In this document: in pieces, positions 11,505-22,365 of the stretch | Layout: the number at the start of each line of letters is the position of its first letter | How positions within the stretch are numbered: position 1 is the stretch's first letter | From: Folioceros fuciformis | Taxonomy: Eukaryota; Anthocerotophyta; Anthocerotopsida; Anthocerotales | Assembly (NCBI GenBank): GCA_049999805.1 | Contig: JBNGIO010005882.1 | Coordinates: 1-61,156 of the forward strand | Direction: 5' to 3' | Length of the DNA stretch: 61,156 bases | Notes under the pieces: generated by a model | Told to the model about the DNA's origin: nothing | Database searches by the model: none | The model's input: the letters and a program-made list of their open reading frames with translations, nothing else | Translations under genes and position numbers: made by a program

Positions 11505-12180
11505 TTGACGTCTACCATTGAGAACTCTCGGAGTTGGTATATTGACTCAGGAGCTACTGCTCATGTTTGCAATAAGCAGCATATGTTCACCACCTTTCAC
11601 GAACAGACAACATCTTTGTCAGTTTTTGTAGGAGATTCTCGTGGTGTAGAGGTAAAAGGAAATGGTGAGGCTAACATACCCTTGCTTGATGGCTCCACAT
11701 TGCATCTTCAGGATGTTCTTTATGTTCTTGAAATGGGTAAGGATTTGCGGTCAATTAGAGCTATTACAGAATACCATAGGTATGGCTTTAGGTTTGAAGA
11801 TTAGACTTGTTACATCTACTCTTTGTTAGATCCAGGAAGTTATCTTGGTAAAGCTATCCTTGTCAATGATCTCTATCAACTAGTACCTATTCAAAAGTCC
11901 AAGAATAAGGCATTACTTACAGCTTCGGATGTCCAGGCCCAAGTGTGGCACGCCAGACTAGGTCATGTGAATAGGTCTAAATTGGATTTGATGTCTAAAT
12001 CGTCTTGTTATCGTGGGAGTCTGCCACCATGTTTTAAACATCTTGCACCTTGTAGTTCTTGTATCCTGTCCAAGCAAAAAAGAACTACCCTTTAAGAATA
12101 AATATGCTACACGAGCAAAGCAAGTACTAGAACTAGTGCATGCAGACATAGCTAGAAAGTTACCTGTCAAAGTAAGTGAC
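11505..12180 (+). pseudogene. Copia-2 protease and GAG-pre-integrase remnant
   Basis: The protease active site SWYIDSGATAHVC lies near 11535 in a 99-codon frame (11505-11804). The pre-integrase segment VWHARLGHVNRSKLDLMSK with its downstream cysteines (LAPCSSCILSKQK) is in 11823-12095. The integrase begins (LELVHADIARKLPVK, 12126-12170), but the catalytic D and E residues that should follow are absent because of the internal deletion. Confidence 0.8.
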
Positions 12181-12186
12181 AATTGC

Positions 12187-12800
12187 CTAGTTCATGAAGG
12201 CTCCTGGTAGAGCTCACTGGTCTGCAGTAAAACGGATCTATCGTTATCTTAAAGGCACCATCAACCTTGGCTTACACTACATAGCTAGTGGTAAAAAGGA
12301 GTGTGTACTTACAATTTTGGCAGACGCAGATTGGGCCTCGGATTCTGACTCCAGAAAAAGTCTCTCTGCTTATGTCTGCTTCATCTCTTCTGACACTATC
12401 AACTGGTCCTACAAAAAGCAATCCTCTCTTGCTCTCTCATCTACTGAAGCTGAGTATAAGGCTTAGACAGAGGCGTGTAAGGAGATTGAGTGGGAAAGAC
12501 AGTTTCTAGAATCTATCTTCATGACTCAAAAGACAGCCACTCCTTTGCTATGTGATAACATGTCAGCTATCGCCCTAGTGGCCAATCCCAGGTTCCATGC
12601 TCGAACTAAGCATATCGAGCTTTACCATCACTATATAAGGGATGTGGCCGAGAGAGGAGTTGCTAAAGTGGATTATGTAAACACACACGACAATACTGCA
12701 AACTTGCTGACAAAAGGGCTTGCTAAAATCAAGCACTATAAGCATCTAACTTCTATGGGTCTGCGAGCTTTTATTATGCCTACGCAGAACAATTCTTAGT
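12187..12800 (+). pseudogene. Copia-2 RNase H remnant joined directly to integrase start
   Basis: Immediately after the integrase start the reading becomes the RT/RNase H connection (FMKAPGRAHWSAVKRIYRYL) and then RNase H (LADADWASDSDSRKSLSAY, LSSTEAEYKA, CDNMSAIALVANP, HARTKHIELYHHYIRD). Stops at about 12464 and flanking frames break it. The catalytic Asp of ADADWA and the Glu of STEAEY are still visible. The RT palm (YVDD) is missing altogether. Confidence 0.85.
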
Positions 12801-13622
12801 AGGTCATGAACTAGTCTGGTAGGAAGGTTCATGTGATAAGTCATCGAGCCAAGAACCCTACCAAAAGCACAAACGAGGGTACTCAGTGGATGAAGCAATC
12901 TGCTTACATATAATCGTGAGTTGGCCTCTGCACCAGCACAATGATTCAGAAGACTTACCTCTCTTATGAGGATATATGTTTTAGGTGTTGTCAGCTTCAG
13001 AGGCGTAGTCGACTTTACCACTATACCAGAGCATGGATAGTTCCTGCAGAAGATGTTTTATCTCAGACTCAAGTAGTGGGAACATGGTTGGATCCCTTGA
13101 TGGAAACTTGGCTATCCAGTCTTGAAGATCCATGATTCGACACTTCGCAGTCTTGAGCGCTTCCTCGGCCTCTTCACACTTCTTCACCGTCTAGAGGAGA
13201 TAACACACCAAGTTCCTGTCTGATTGTGTTGGCCACTCTGCAGGTGTCTCTACCGCTTGTGTCTCGCCAGGCGCAATGCAGTTACTTTGTTGCTGTGATG
13301 ACTCTTCTCGTCGATGCTCTTGACAGCCTATGCCTCTGTTCCTCTTGCGCGCCATCATTGCTTGTGTTTAGGACAACTTCTGCAGCAGCTAAGTATAGCG
13401 TTAGTGTGACAAGAGAGAAAGGCAAACAACTCCGTCTTTGGCCAGCTCCAAGACGTCATGTGGTTCTTGGCCAAAGTCGGATCGACAGACAAGACGCCTG
13501 TGTGCCTTCCCACTTGCACAGCATTAACACTTGCATCTCATCTCATCATGAGAAAGTGCGAGGGTTTATGATGAACTAGGGTTTAAGAAAATCTCCTCTA
13601 GCGTTGTTAGGTTAAGGAGGGG
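12801..13622. other. Copia-2 3' internal tail and polypurine tract
   Basis: Non-coding tail after RNase H. A 117-codon frame at 13226-13579 has no recognisable motif. The last bases (GTTAAGGAGGGG, 13610-13622) are the likely polypurine tract priming plus-strand synthesis. Confidence 0.55.
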
Positions 13623-13813
13623 TGTTAGAGGTTATATCAGTAACCTATGGTTAACCTAACTCGGTTAATGAACCGATAGGGTCAACAAAACTCAGACTAT
13701 AAAAACAACACTGTGCTACTATTCATATATACATTATTTCTATATATGCTCTCTTGCATTTTTGGTCTGTAGACATATCTTTTTGTATGTCCTCACACAT
13801 ATAGAAAGTATCA
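13623..13813 (+). repeat. Copia-2 3' LTR
   Basis: 191 bp, TGTTAGAGG...AAAGTATCA, aligned without gaps to 9069-9259. It is followed by the degenerate target duplicate GTTTA and then the remaining Copia-1 3' LTR. Confidence 0.9.
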
Positions 13814-13818
13814 GTTTA

Positions 13819-13919
13819 GTTAGGGTTATTAGTGTAGGTTAGTTGAAGAGACATGACTTTGGTACATGTGGTATATACAGGACACTTTTTGGAATATATT
13901 ATTAGTGTGTAACTTTACA
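13819..13919 (+). repeat. Copia-1 3' LTR, right fragment
   Basis: GTTAGGGTTATTAGTGTAGG onward matches 3089-3190 in the 5' LTR. It ends AACTTTACA at 13919, exactly where the reversed gag fragment of Copia-3 begins. Confidence 0.8.
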
Positions 13920-15248
13920 GGAAGATAGTTGGGCACGCAAATGCCCAAATTTACTAACAAAAAGTGCAACGGGTTCCCCTTCCTTCAACTTTAGATTATA
14001 AAACTCCTATCGAGCAGCGTATAAGGTCATCATGTTATGAACCTTGTAAGTTTTGCTAAGTTGGCTCCAAATTTCATGAGCATTACTAAGAAATTCAACT
14101 TCAAGGACAAGGTCAGCATCAAGTCCAGAAATGAGCAAGGCGATGGAGATACCGTTAAGTGGATCCTATCGTGCCTTTTGTCCATTTGGTGCTAAAGAGC
14201 CAGTGACAATGATTTGTGCTGAAGTCTCTGGATCAAGGAATGTTCCACTGACAACATCCCAAACTCCTCGCGCAACCAAAGTAGACTTCATGCGAACCCT
14301 CCATTTATCAAATTTTGTCCCATTGAAATGGTCACGTTCTTTTAATTCAGAGGTAAACACAGATGCTTAAACAGGAGGAATTGGTCCAAGGGTAAACTGC
14401 ACGGGTAATCTAGAGGGAGGTGGAGAAGGGGATGCCATAACAAGGAGCGCAACCAAACATGCCAAAAAAAGTATGTACAGAATTGTATTGTTAAAATTAG
14501 GATTTAGTTGGCATAAAATACCAGCCGACCAACTAACTAACTCAAAACGTCCCTTGAAATCTCAAGTATGTCCATGAAAGTTGATAGGGCGCGCGAAGAC
14601 CTAACCTCTTTAGCCCCTCCAACCTTCGGCAAATAGCAATCAAGGAACAGGGCCACCAACATGCCCTTGACGCGAAGAATTCTATGTAGCCTTAGAAGTA
14701 AGGTCCATAGATCATAGCAATTTAGTGAGACAATGAATGCCTTGGTCAATATCCAAATTACATTGCATAATGCCGTGCTGCAGCCTTTTCTCTAAGTAGT
14801 GAAGAGCAGATAGAAACAAATCTTGATGCACGCATAGCTGGAAAATCTTAGATTCAATACGAGCAAATGCAGGCTAAATCAAAGATGCAATAGATGCAAT
14901 AGAAAAATCTCCCTCACGATCTGAGTGTGTTGCATCATAAGTAAATGTCTAATTTGCAACAAAAGGCGCTTGAAAAACGAATGATCTCGCAATCTGTCTT
15001 CAAAATCAAATTCTTGAAATCGCTGTGATGGCTTTCGATACTGCTTCAGCTCTTGTATATGTCTCTGACAAAACACACGGCCAGGAGTATGAAACTCATC
15101 AAAGTTTCTCTGATTTCTATAACTGTTCTAATGAGAGGGAGAACGAAACACTCCATGACACGGCCTCGGATGTGTCTCGACCAATCCCTTCAAGGGAGGC
15201 ATATTACAAAAGGCCGAAGCTAGTATCATACACTTGGCTCTGATACCA
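13920..15248 (-). mobile_element. Copia-3: reversed, truncated copia fragment (PBS and gag)
   Basis: A minus-strand primer site, TGGTATCAGAGCCA (15248-15235), marks the start of a copia interior. On the minus strand a gag starts at 14438 (MASPSPPPSRLPV) and shows ELKERDHFNGTKFDKWRVRM, then IALLISGLDADL, AHEIWSQLSKTYKV and KLKEGEP. At least three stops interrupt it. The gag is cut off exactly at 13920, the outer edge of Copia-1, so Copia-1 insertion or a later rearrangement truncated it. The LTR that should lie at and above 15249 is not clear to me. About 800 bp of leader separates PBS and gag. Confidence 0.75.
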
Positions 15249-16078
15249 TGATCATAAACGGCAGGAACGATAGGTGCGTAGATCACTGCTTACAAGGCTG
15301 TGCATTCGACAATGTGTCATAGCGGAAGCAAGAAGAGTGACCGTGATTAATTTGAAATGCAAACACACACAAGTATTTACAGGGCTAACCTTGATAGCAT
15401 TAAAGTAAAGATGTTTAACCAATAAAGGGTTACTTTCTTAACAACTTTGAGTGAAGAGTTCCTATGAAACTTTCAACATGATAAGAAGAACGTTATTTTT
15501 GTCTAATAAGGTGGAAGGAAGAACCATTTTGACTCGTAATTTATAAAATTATAAATTAGATAAAATCAATTATATCCATATCAACTATAAAATCTCAAAC
15601 AGCTTGGAGAGAAAATTAAAAACAAAAATGAAAGAGAACCAAGCAAACCATTGTACGATGCAGCATACAATAGGAGAAAAAAATATCTCACTAAATAACA
15701 ACCACGCTATACATATGAGCTTCAAGATACCACCAAAATGTTTCTTGTGAAAAATTGAATAGCTTCTTTGAGCGGAATTTTTTCACCCTGGTTTTCGGGT
15801 TAGATGATTGTTTTTTAAAATTTCCTCGATTTAATAATTTAGTCTCCATTTGACCGTAAAAGTGCACTGAAAACAGTGGTGGACTTCAGTTTCAGTATAA
15901 GACGTGCTGGCATACCAAACCGCTCGTTGGCGCAGCAAATTCTTTTTCAACGTCCAGCGGTTGAAGCATAGCGCTCTCGCAGCCTGGGGCCCCGGCTAAA
16001 CCCTAAACCTTGGACAGATAGATCCAAGCCGAGGCCTGTGGCGTAATTGGAGTGAAGGCGTGCACCGGGTGCTTCGAC
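15249..16078. other. AT-rich spacer and ABCE1 upstream region
   Basis: Up to about 15880 the sequence is AT-rich and holds no ORF of note; part may be the Copia-3 LTR. From about 15900 it becomes GC-richer and should contain the ABCE1 promoter and 5' UTR. I see no obvious TATA box. Confidence 0.4.
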
Positions 16079-18952
16079 ATGGCGGACAGGTTGACGAGGA
16101 TTGCTATTGTGCAGGCGGATAGGTGCAAGCCCAAGAAGTGTCGGCAGGAATGCAAGAAGAGTTGTCCTGTCGTGAAAACGGGTTTGTGATCTCAATTGGC
16201 CTTGACCAATTCGTGTGAACTGGACGCATGTCTGCGGAGCTGTTTTTCTTTAAAGAATGAATTTGACCTGCCGCCTCTCGATCGTGGCGCAGGCAAGTTG
16301 TGCATCGAGGTGTCAGCGGCATCCAAAATTGCCTTCATCTCCGAGGAGCTCTGTATCGGTTGCGGCATATGTGTCAAGGTACACGTCGTGCCATGTACCG
16401 GAACTTCGGGACTCGGTACAAAACTTGGTCGGGATCCGCGGACCTATCGTGTTCGCAGACATGTAAATAACACGTGAATGCTCGTGATGTAGAAATGTCC
16501 TTTTGAGGCCATTGCCATCATAAACCTGCCTAAAGACCTGGATAAGGACACAACTCATCGATATGGCCCAAACACGTTCAAGTTACATAGGTTGTTATCA
16601 TTCCGTTGTCGTGTATTGTTGTTGCTTAAGCACAGATTCTGGACTTATGCAGCAGCTTACAGGTTGCCTGTGCCAAGGCCTGGACAAGTCTTAGGTCTGG
16701 TCGGAACCAATGGTATTGGCAAGTCTACAGCTCTGAAAGTGCTTGCGGGAAAGTTGAAGCCCAACCTTGGGAGATTTGATGTAAGTGCCCATGGATTTCT
16801 CCCATCCCTTGGACCTGAGCTCTGCACGTGTATGGTTTAGTATGCTGAATTTTTTAATGTGGTTGCTTCCTGATCTGCGGCATTGGCTCATTGGTCTCAG
16901 AATCCACCTGATTGGCAAGAGATTCTGACCTATTTCAGAGGTTCCGAACTTCAGAACTACTTCACCCGCATCCTTGAGGATAATCTGAAGGTTTGCATCA
17001 GAATCGTGGATGTTATCTCAGTCCCAAGTAGCTGTTAGATTAGCAAAAGGTCCGGAGCTGAAGAAAATTTGCTCTTGCAGGCAATCATAAAGCCTCAGTA
17101 CGTGGATCACATTCCTAAAGCTGTGAAGGGCAATGTTAAAGAGGTCCTGTCTCAGAAGGATGAGAGGGACCTAAGGGAAGCTCTTTGCAAGGACCTTGAC
17201 CTGAATCAGGTGCTGGATCGTGACGTTGGGGATCTCTCTGGAGGGGAGCTGCAGCGTTTTGCCATAGCAGTTGTGGCTGTGCAGCTTGCTGAGATTTACA
17301 TGTTTGATGAGCCATCAAGTTATCTTGATGTTAAGCAAAGGTTAAAAGCTGCCCAAGTGGTACGTTCTCTCCTCCGACCGAACAGGTGAGTTTTTCTACT
17401 ACAAGGCTTGCCAATTGTTTTAGCTTCTGGGGCTGATGACGTATCAACGGGCAAGACGTTCTTATCTTTTCGGTTTTCTTTTCGTAGCTATGTGATCGTT
17501 GTGGAGCACGACTTGAGTGTTCTTGACTACTTGTCGGATTTTATATGCTGTCTCTACGGAAAGCCTGGGGCATATGGAGTTGTGACTCTCCCATTTTCAG
17601 TTCGAGAAGGAATAAATATATTTCTGGCTGGTTTTGTACCCACTGAGAACTTGAGGTTCAGGGACGAGTCATTGACATTCAGGGTATGCACTCAGCTCAT
17701 TATGAATTCTGTGTTGCATGTGTAGCCTGTTTCTCTTGCGGGATGGCAGGAATGTGATATTTTCTGTCATGGATTCCCTGCTGCATAGCTAATACTGGTA
17801 TGTCACATGTTGCCCACGTCTTCCACCTGTAAATGAGTGCTCTTTTTAATTTTAAGGTGGCGGAGACCCCTCAAGAAAGTGCTGAGGAGATAAGGACATA
17901 TGCACGATACAGATATCCGAACATGACGAAGACACAAGGTGCCTTCAAGCTGGCCGTGAAGGAGGGAGAGTTTACGGATTCTCAGATTATCGTGATGTTG
18001 GGTGAAAATGGGACAGGGAAAACCACCTTCATTCGAATGCTGGTTAGCTAACTTGCGGTTTGAAAGGAGGTTGTTTGTTGTGTCTAGAGGTCTTAGTTGG
18101 ACATGACCTGGAATATTGGTTTGCAGGCTGGGCTCTTGAAGCCTGACATGAAGGATGACACAGAGATTGAAGTGCCCGAATTCAATGTATCATACAAGCC
18201 TCAGAAGATAAGTCCAAAGTTCGGCTCAACTGTTCGGCATTTACTGCACCAGAAGATACGGGATTCTTACATGCATCCACAATTCAACACTGATGTCATG
18301 AAGCCGCTGCAAATAGAAGCTTTGATGGATCAACAAGTTGCAAATTTATCTGGTGGTGAGCTTCAACGGGTGGCGCTGTGTCTATGTCTGGGAAAGGTGA
18401 GATCAGGATCTAATCTCCTCAGCCATGCATTTGATTGTGCGGAATCCAATCACAGCTGGATTTGCGCTGTAAGCTGACAGGTTGGGATTTTGTTGGTGTA
18501 CAGCCCGCTGATATCTATTTGATAGATGAGCCAAGTGCCTATCTGGATTCTGAGCAGCGTATCGTGGCAGCTAAAGTCATCAAGCGATTTATATTACATG
18601 CAAAGAAAACTGCCTTTGTTGTCGAGCACGATTTCATCATGGCAACTTATCTGGCAGACAGGGTTATTGTGTATGAAGGGCAGCCATCAGTTGACTGTGT
18701 TGCAAATACGCCCCAAAGTCTTTTGACGGGAATGAACCTCTTCTTATCTGTAAGGAGGTTGCTTCGTGCAATGGCGTTAAATTCTTTGTCTGACAAGTTT
18801 GCTAGTCACACCCAAGTTTGTCTGTTTTGCAGCATCTGGATATTACTTTCCGGCGAGACCCAACCAATTACAGACCCCGGATAAACAAAGCCGAGTCTAC
18901 TAAAGACAGAGAGCAAAAGTCTGCTGGATCTTATTACTATCTTGACGACTAA
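16079..18952 (+). CDS. ABCE1: ABCE1 / RNase L inhibitor-type ribosome recycling ATPase
   Basis: Eleven exons with consistent phase: 16079-16181, 16293-16378, 16493-16590, 16663-16780, 16901-16990, 17081-17385, 17488-17683, 17857-18042, 18127-18396, 18504-18749, 18833-18952. The protein of about 600 aa is full length for the family. The N-terminus has the two 4Fe-4S clusters ([14 protein letters not shown] and [12 protein letters not shown]). The first ATPase has Walker [10 protein letters not shown], signature LSGGELQRF and Walker [13 protein letters not shown]. The second has [17 protein letters not shown] and [12 protein letters not shown]. It ends in ...SYYYLDD. ABCE1 splits terminated or stalled ribosomes and acts in initiation; it is essential in eukaryotes. 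I see no inactivating change. Confidence 0.96.
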
Positions 18953-20080
18953 GTACCACTCTGCCCTCAAGCTCAGTTCTATTTTGCTTAATTTGGCTTA
19001 AGTTACGTTTGGTGCTTGTTGGGTCCGTTGTTAGAGAGTATGTGGTGGCTTGTGCAGGGCTGCACCTTGGATCTTGGCTCTCTTTATCTGGCCAAACAGC
19101 CTGGTGATCAGTGGTCGTTCACGTGCTTTAGGTGAAGTTGTGGGTTATAGACCTACATAGCCCTTGCTGGTTGCATTGGCTGGTAACAAGCGGCTGACCT
19201 AGCTTGAGTGTTTTGTTCGTTGCAGATGAATTTGATGTGGAATGCGAACGAACATCTGGAAACCTGAGATTCCGGGGGCTGTGACATACATGCCGGTTGT
19301 CTTTTGAATAACGGGTTTGGCGTCCTCTTACTTATGGGGTCGGGGGCATCTCCTTTTCGTTGAGCTGTTTCGAAACTGCAGGGAAGGTGAAATCATTTGG
19401 AGTTGGAATCACTTGTCCTGACTGTCCCGGAATAAGCCAGGGGGTAGGTTAAAGCTTATGAGTTGGGTTCCTTCGGTATGCTAGTGGACGTAATGAATCC
19501 ATTATCACTAAAATCTTCATGCTTAGAATCGCCGGCACTTAGCATGGCGGCGTAAGCTGCAATTTGAGGCTTTCGCATACCGGAGACCTGTGTGCGCTTC
19601 TTGGCTCTTCTATTTTTTGACCGCGAGTTATGGGCTATGCACCTGTATTATCAGGACGTTGGTCAGAGGTATATCTTAAATAAGCGATTCCTTTCGTAGA
19701 TCTGCTTATGTAGTGAAAGAAAAAAATATTGGATACGGAAACGTTAACTCTACAACTACTGAGCAACTCAATTTGTCGTATTGATATGGTTGCCGCATGT
19801 GTCTTTATCTTTGTACCTTGGCTGAGAATAGGGCAAACTAGTAGCCTGACCATCTCACCTTCGAACGCGAATGTGTTTTTTTTGGGCCCATTTCGAGCAG
19901 ATCTGTATGCAGGAGGAGAGTGTGAGAGATCGAAAAGGAGAAAAGAGAACGTGAAGTCTTGAATCCCGATTCCTGACTCAAATTTTATGTTCCAAAACGA
20001 TGCGCGTAACCGAGGTCGCTCCGCGATCATGCTTGCTGGGCGTCACGATACGTGGGTCCACGATTTGTAACAGCGACGAG
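18953..20080. other. ABCE1 3' flank; no further gene recognised
   Basis: The first few hundred bases are probably the ABCE1 3' UTR. A minus-strand ORF of 131 codons at 19635-20030 has no motif I recognise and I do not call it. Confidence 0.4.
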
Positions 20081-20760
20081 ACGTGACGAGATGAGACGAG
20101 ACGAGACGAAACGAGGCGAGTGGAGGGGAGGGGAGAGAAGAAGGCACTGAAATGAGAGTGGGAGCTTGTTGGAAGTGTAGATTCACCCTCCTCTCCTGTA
20201 CATGGCCGAATCCAACGCGGTAGAGCTAAGATGAACTTTAGACGTTCAGTGCGCTTCCTCTTTGCCACATGAATACCACGGAAGGCGTTGCCTTGCCTTG
20301 CCTTGCCTTGCCTGTGTCATCAGCAGGACAGCTTGTTTCCGTACGAAGCCCTGCAATCAGCTCTGAAGGAAGATTAATCGCTTTCCGATGTTTCAGCAAT
20401 CATTGGTGGCCATGGCAGCCACGTCATCTCCTTCCCGTTTGTTTTTTGTGTAAAAAACTCTTGGAGTGTCCCCCTAATTAAGCACTTACTCATTCATTCA
20501 TTCATTCATTCATGTCCATCATGTCCACTAACCAGCTGCCAACGACTTAATAAGTCTCCTTCCTGGAATCAGCAAATGCAGCGCAGTTGGACTGGGACTG
20601 GGACTGGGACTGGGACTGGGACTGGAACGAGTTTAGGGTTCACCTGTATCCATGCTTTGCTAAACTGGTCACGTTGGCGCCAAAAGGTTTCGCGTTTGTC
20701 TCCGTTGTCGTTCCCATGTCCAGCATATAGTGTCCTGTCCTGTCCTGTCCTGTCCTGCAA
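20081..20760. repeat. Cluster of five unrelated microsatellites
   Basis: In order: (GAGAC)n-like at about 20085-20115, (CCTTG)n at 20288-20312, (ATTC)n at 20491-20512, (CTGGGA)n at 20589-20625, and (TGTCC)n at 20729-20757. A telomere-like TTTAGGGTT follows the hexamer array at 20632. Such a density of different 4-6 bp repeats within 700 bp is unusual in this window. It lies between ABCE1 and the PB1 gene. Confidence 0.85.
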
Positions 20761-21828
20761 TTGTGATGAGAGGGACCACGTTTTCTGCCGGGCTTCTGTC
20801 AGGCACCTTGCTTAACAAATCGCATCAGGTTCCAGGCCATCTCCTCCTTTGCTGCACAGAGGTTCCATCACGGGGCTGCATTCCTTGACGCCAAGCATGC
20901 GCATGCGCATGTGCATGAACATGCGCGTTCAACATCTGGTGCCCGCGCGCATCTTGGCATAGCATCCAGGGCTCCTTCACCGGCAGTCCCTGAGGGGGGA
21001 ATATCCCGCGCGCGGGCTCCTCGTCCTCAACGCTGCATACAGAGGCGGCGACGAATGCTGTCAAGAGGGATGCAAACTGTCAGTGACAGTCGCACGGTTG
21101 GCTAGTACGCTCCCCCCTCTTGCATCACTTCAACTTGATCCAACGCCTCTTGAAACATTCAACCTGAGCATATATATACCACAAGGATTGCTGCAATTCC
21201 ATGTCCAAATGTGCCGCAGCTGCAGCTGTCAGGGCGCCCCAGGTGCTGGAGCATCCTCCAAGGTCCGGGCCCGGACCCGGGACCCGAGCCCGCATTTTGC
21301 TTAGTATTACACGTACATGAGACGAGACAGGTTCCCGAGACGGCAGCGCAGCAGCCTTCTTTCCTCTGTCCTGCTGATTGATTGATGCAAAGCTCCATGC
21401 TTGCACGTAAAGAGGCGGTGAAGAGAGTGGCGTAGGTAAACTGGATGGATGGGGGTCCAGTACTGCTCCCGCGAGAGTGTTGGAGTGGTTGCATACACAG
21501 GGAGTGTTCCTTGGCTCCGAATAACGTCTCCCGGGGGGACGTGGAAGAACCCGGGGGGCCTCCAAAATTAAGTAATTTTTTTTATCATATAATACGTATA
21601 AAGGAAGGAATGGAGGAAGGAAAGATTAAAAACAAAACAAAATCAAAGTATGATGGGGATGGTTAAGAAAATGTGAGCTGAGGTGAGGTAAGTTGAAGTC
21701 ATTAGTAGCCCTAGGCAAGGTGAAGGCGAAGGCCGTGGCGCGCGCGGTCTGTCTGTCTGTCCCTCCAAGTGCAGCGGAGTGAAGTGCGGGTGGTACCGAG
21801 TGAAGGGAAGGCAAGGCACGTTGGGAGC
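20761..21828. promoter_or_regulatory. GC-rich upstream region of the PB1 gene
   Basis: A GC-rich stretch with CpG-rich patches, an alternating GCATGC run near 20895 and (GTCT)n near 21747. An ATATATATA box at 21169-21177 is a possible TATA. One GAGACA (21324-21329) is the reverse complement of the auxin-response element core TGTCTC, but a single 6-mer is weak evidence. No B3 DNA-binding domain is readable in any frame here. Confidence 0.35.
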
Positions 21829-22365
21829 ATGGAATCCGCCAACCATTTTGGCGGTGTCCAGTGGAGAGACGAGCTGGCTATCTCCGACTCTAACGACAGG
21901 GCCGAGAAGCGCGTGGCCCCCTCCTTCTCCCACTGTAAAGTTTTCAGGGAAAGCGAGGAAGTCGGCAGAACCGTCGACCTTGCTCTCTTCACCACCTACG
22001 ACGAGCTGTGCGCTCGCCTAGCTTTCATGTTTGGGATGGACAAAATGGAACTGCAAAGAAATCTGGTATACACCGGCAAAGAAGGCTCCACTCTCCACGC
22101 GGGCGTCGAGCCTTACAGGTTGGTTGTTGTTGTTGCTGTTGCTGTTGTTGTTGTTGAGGCCACGTCTCTCGTTTTCTCGTTTTTCTACCCCGCCATCACT
22201 TGCCCTTGCAAGCCAAGGCCACATTGCATTGCCGCCGACTGGGACTCAGCTGGAGCGTCTGTGTGTGTCAGGACGTTCATGAAGACTGTGAGGCGTCTCA
22301 AAATTTTGTCCGACTCCAGCAGCGCAGCCATGGACTCCATTGCTGCGCCGGCGCCATCGTTTTGA
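21829..22365 (+). CDS. PB1-only auxin-response-like protein (ARF/AUX-IAA C-terminal domain without DNA-binding domain)
   Basis: Two exons: 21829-22118 and 22272-22365, phase matched (AG|G), about 127 aa. After a 34-residue leader starting MESANHFGG comes the type I/II PB1 fold of ARFs: SHCKVFRESEEVGRTVDLAL, a helix YDELCARLAFMFGM, NLVYTGKEGS, and after the intron TFMKTVRRLKILSDS. The conserved Lys of the first strand (C-K-V-F) is present. The acidic OPCA patch, normally rich in Asp/Glu, reads YTGKEGSTLHAGVEPY and looks weakened. The wording of the domain is closest to class C ARFs. No B3 or middle region exists between this and ABCE1, so the protein would act only by PB1 pairing, as described for non-canonical ARF or IAA proteins. 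The intron begins with a GTT/GCT repeat. The first ATG after the upstream open frame was chosen. Confidence 0.75.
   Translation: MESANHFGGVQWRDELAISDSNDRAEKRVAPSFSHCKVFRESEEVGRTVDLALFTTYDELCARLAFMFGMDKMELQRNLVYTGKEGSTLHAGVEPYRLVVVVAVAVVVVEATSLVFSFFYPAITCPCKPRPHCIAADWDSAGASVCVRTFMKTVRRLKILSDSSSAAMDSIAAPAPSF

Larger units (their letters stand above)
9069..13813 (+). mobile_element. Copia-2: nested Ty1/copia element with internal deletion
   Basis: The LTRs are 9069-9259 and 13623-13813, both 191 bp, starting TGTTAGAGG and ending ...AAAGTATTA and ...AAAGTATCA. I count 11 differences between them, nine of them transitions. The PBS TGGTATCAAAGCA follows at 9260, and a polypurine tract (AAGGAGGGG) precedes the 3' LTR. 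The interior has an extra 200-codon ORF, gag, protease, part of integrase and RNase H. The rest of integrase and essentially all of RT are deleted near 12165-12200. It inserted into the 3' LTR of Copia-1. It is therefore younger than Copia-1, and non-autonomous. Confidence 0.9.
3066..13919 (+). mobile_element. Copia-1: decayed Ty1/copia LTR retrotransposon, interrupted by Copia-2
   Basis: The 5' LTR is 3066-3190 (about 125 bp, ends ...TGTAACTTTACA) and is followed directly by a tRNA-iMet primer-binding site, TGGTATCAAAGCA, at 3191-3203. The 3' LTR is split: 9046-9068 carries its first 23 bases (TGATAAACATATCAACAGG...) and 13819-13919 carries the rest, ending with the same ...AACTTTACA. The piece between is a second copia element. 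The internal region 3204-9045 carries gag, protease, integrase, reverse transcriptase and RNase H in copia order, all broken by stops and frameshifts. I did not find a convincing polypurine tract or target duplication, so the outer ends rest on LTR alignment only. Confidence 0.85.

Noticed and set aside
21324-21329. Auxin-response element (GAGACA) upstream of the PB1 gene
   Set aside because: A single 6-base match in over 1 kb is expected by chance; no tandem or inverted pair was seen.
21125-21565. Long minus-strand ORFs (up to 146 codons) over the PB1 upstream region
   Set aside because: GC-rich composition produces overlapping frames on both strands; none has family motifs or splice support.
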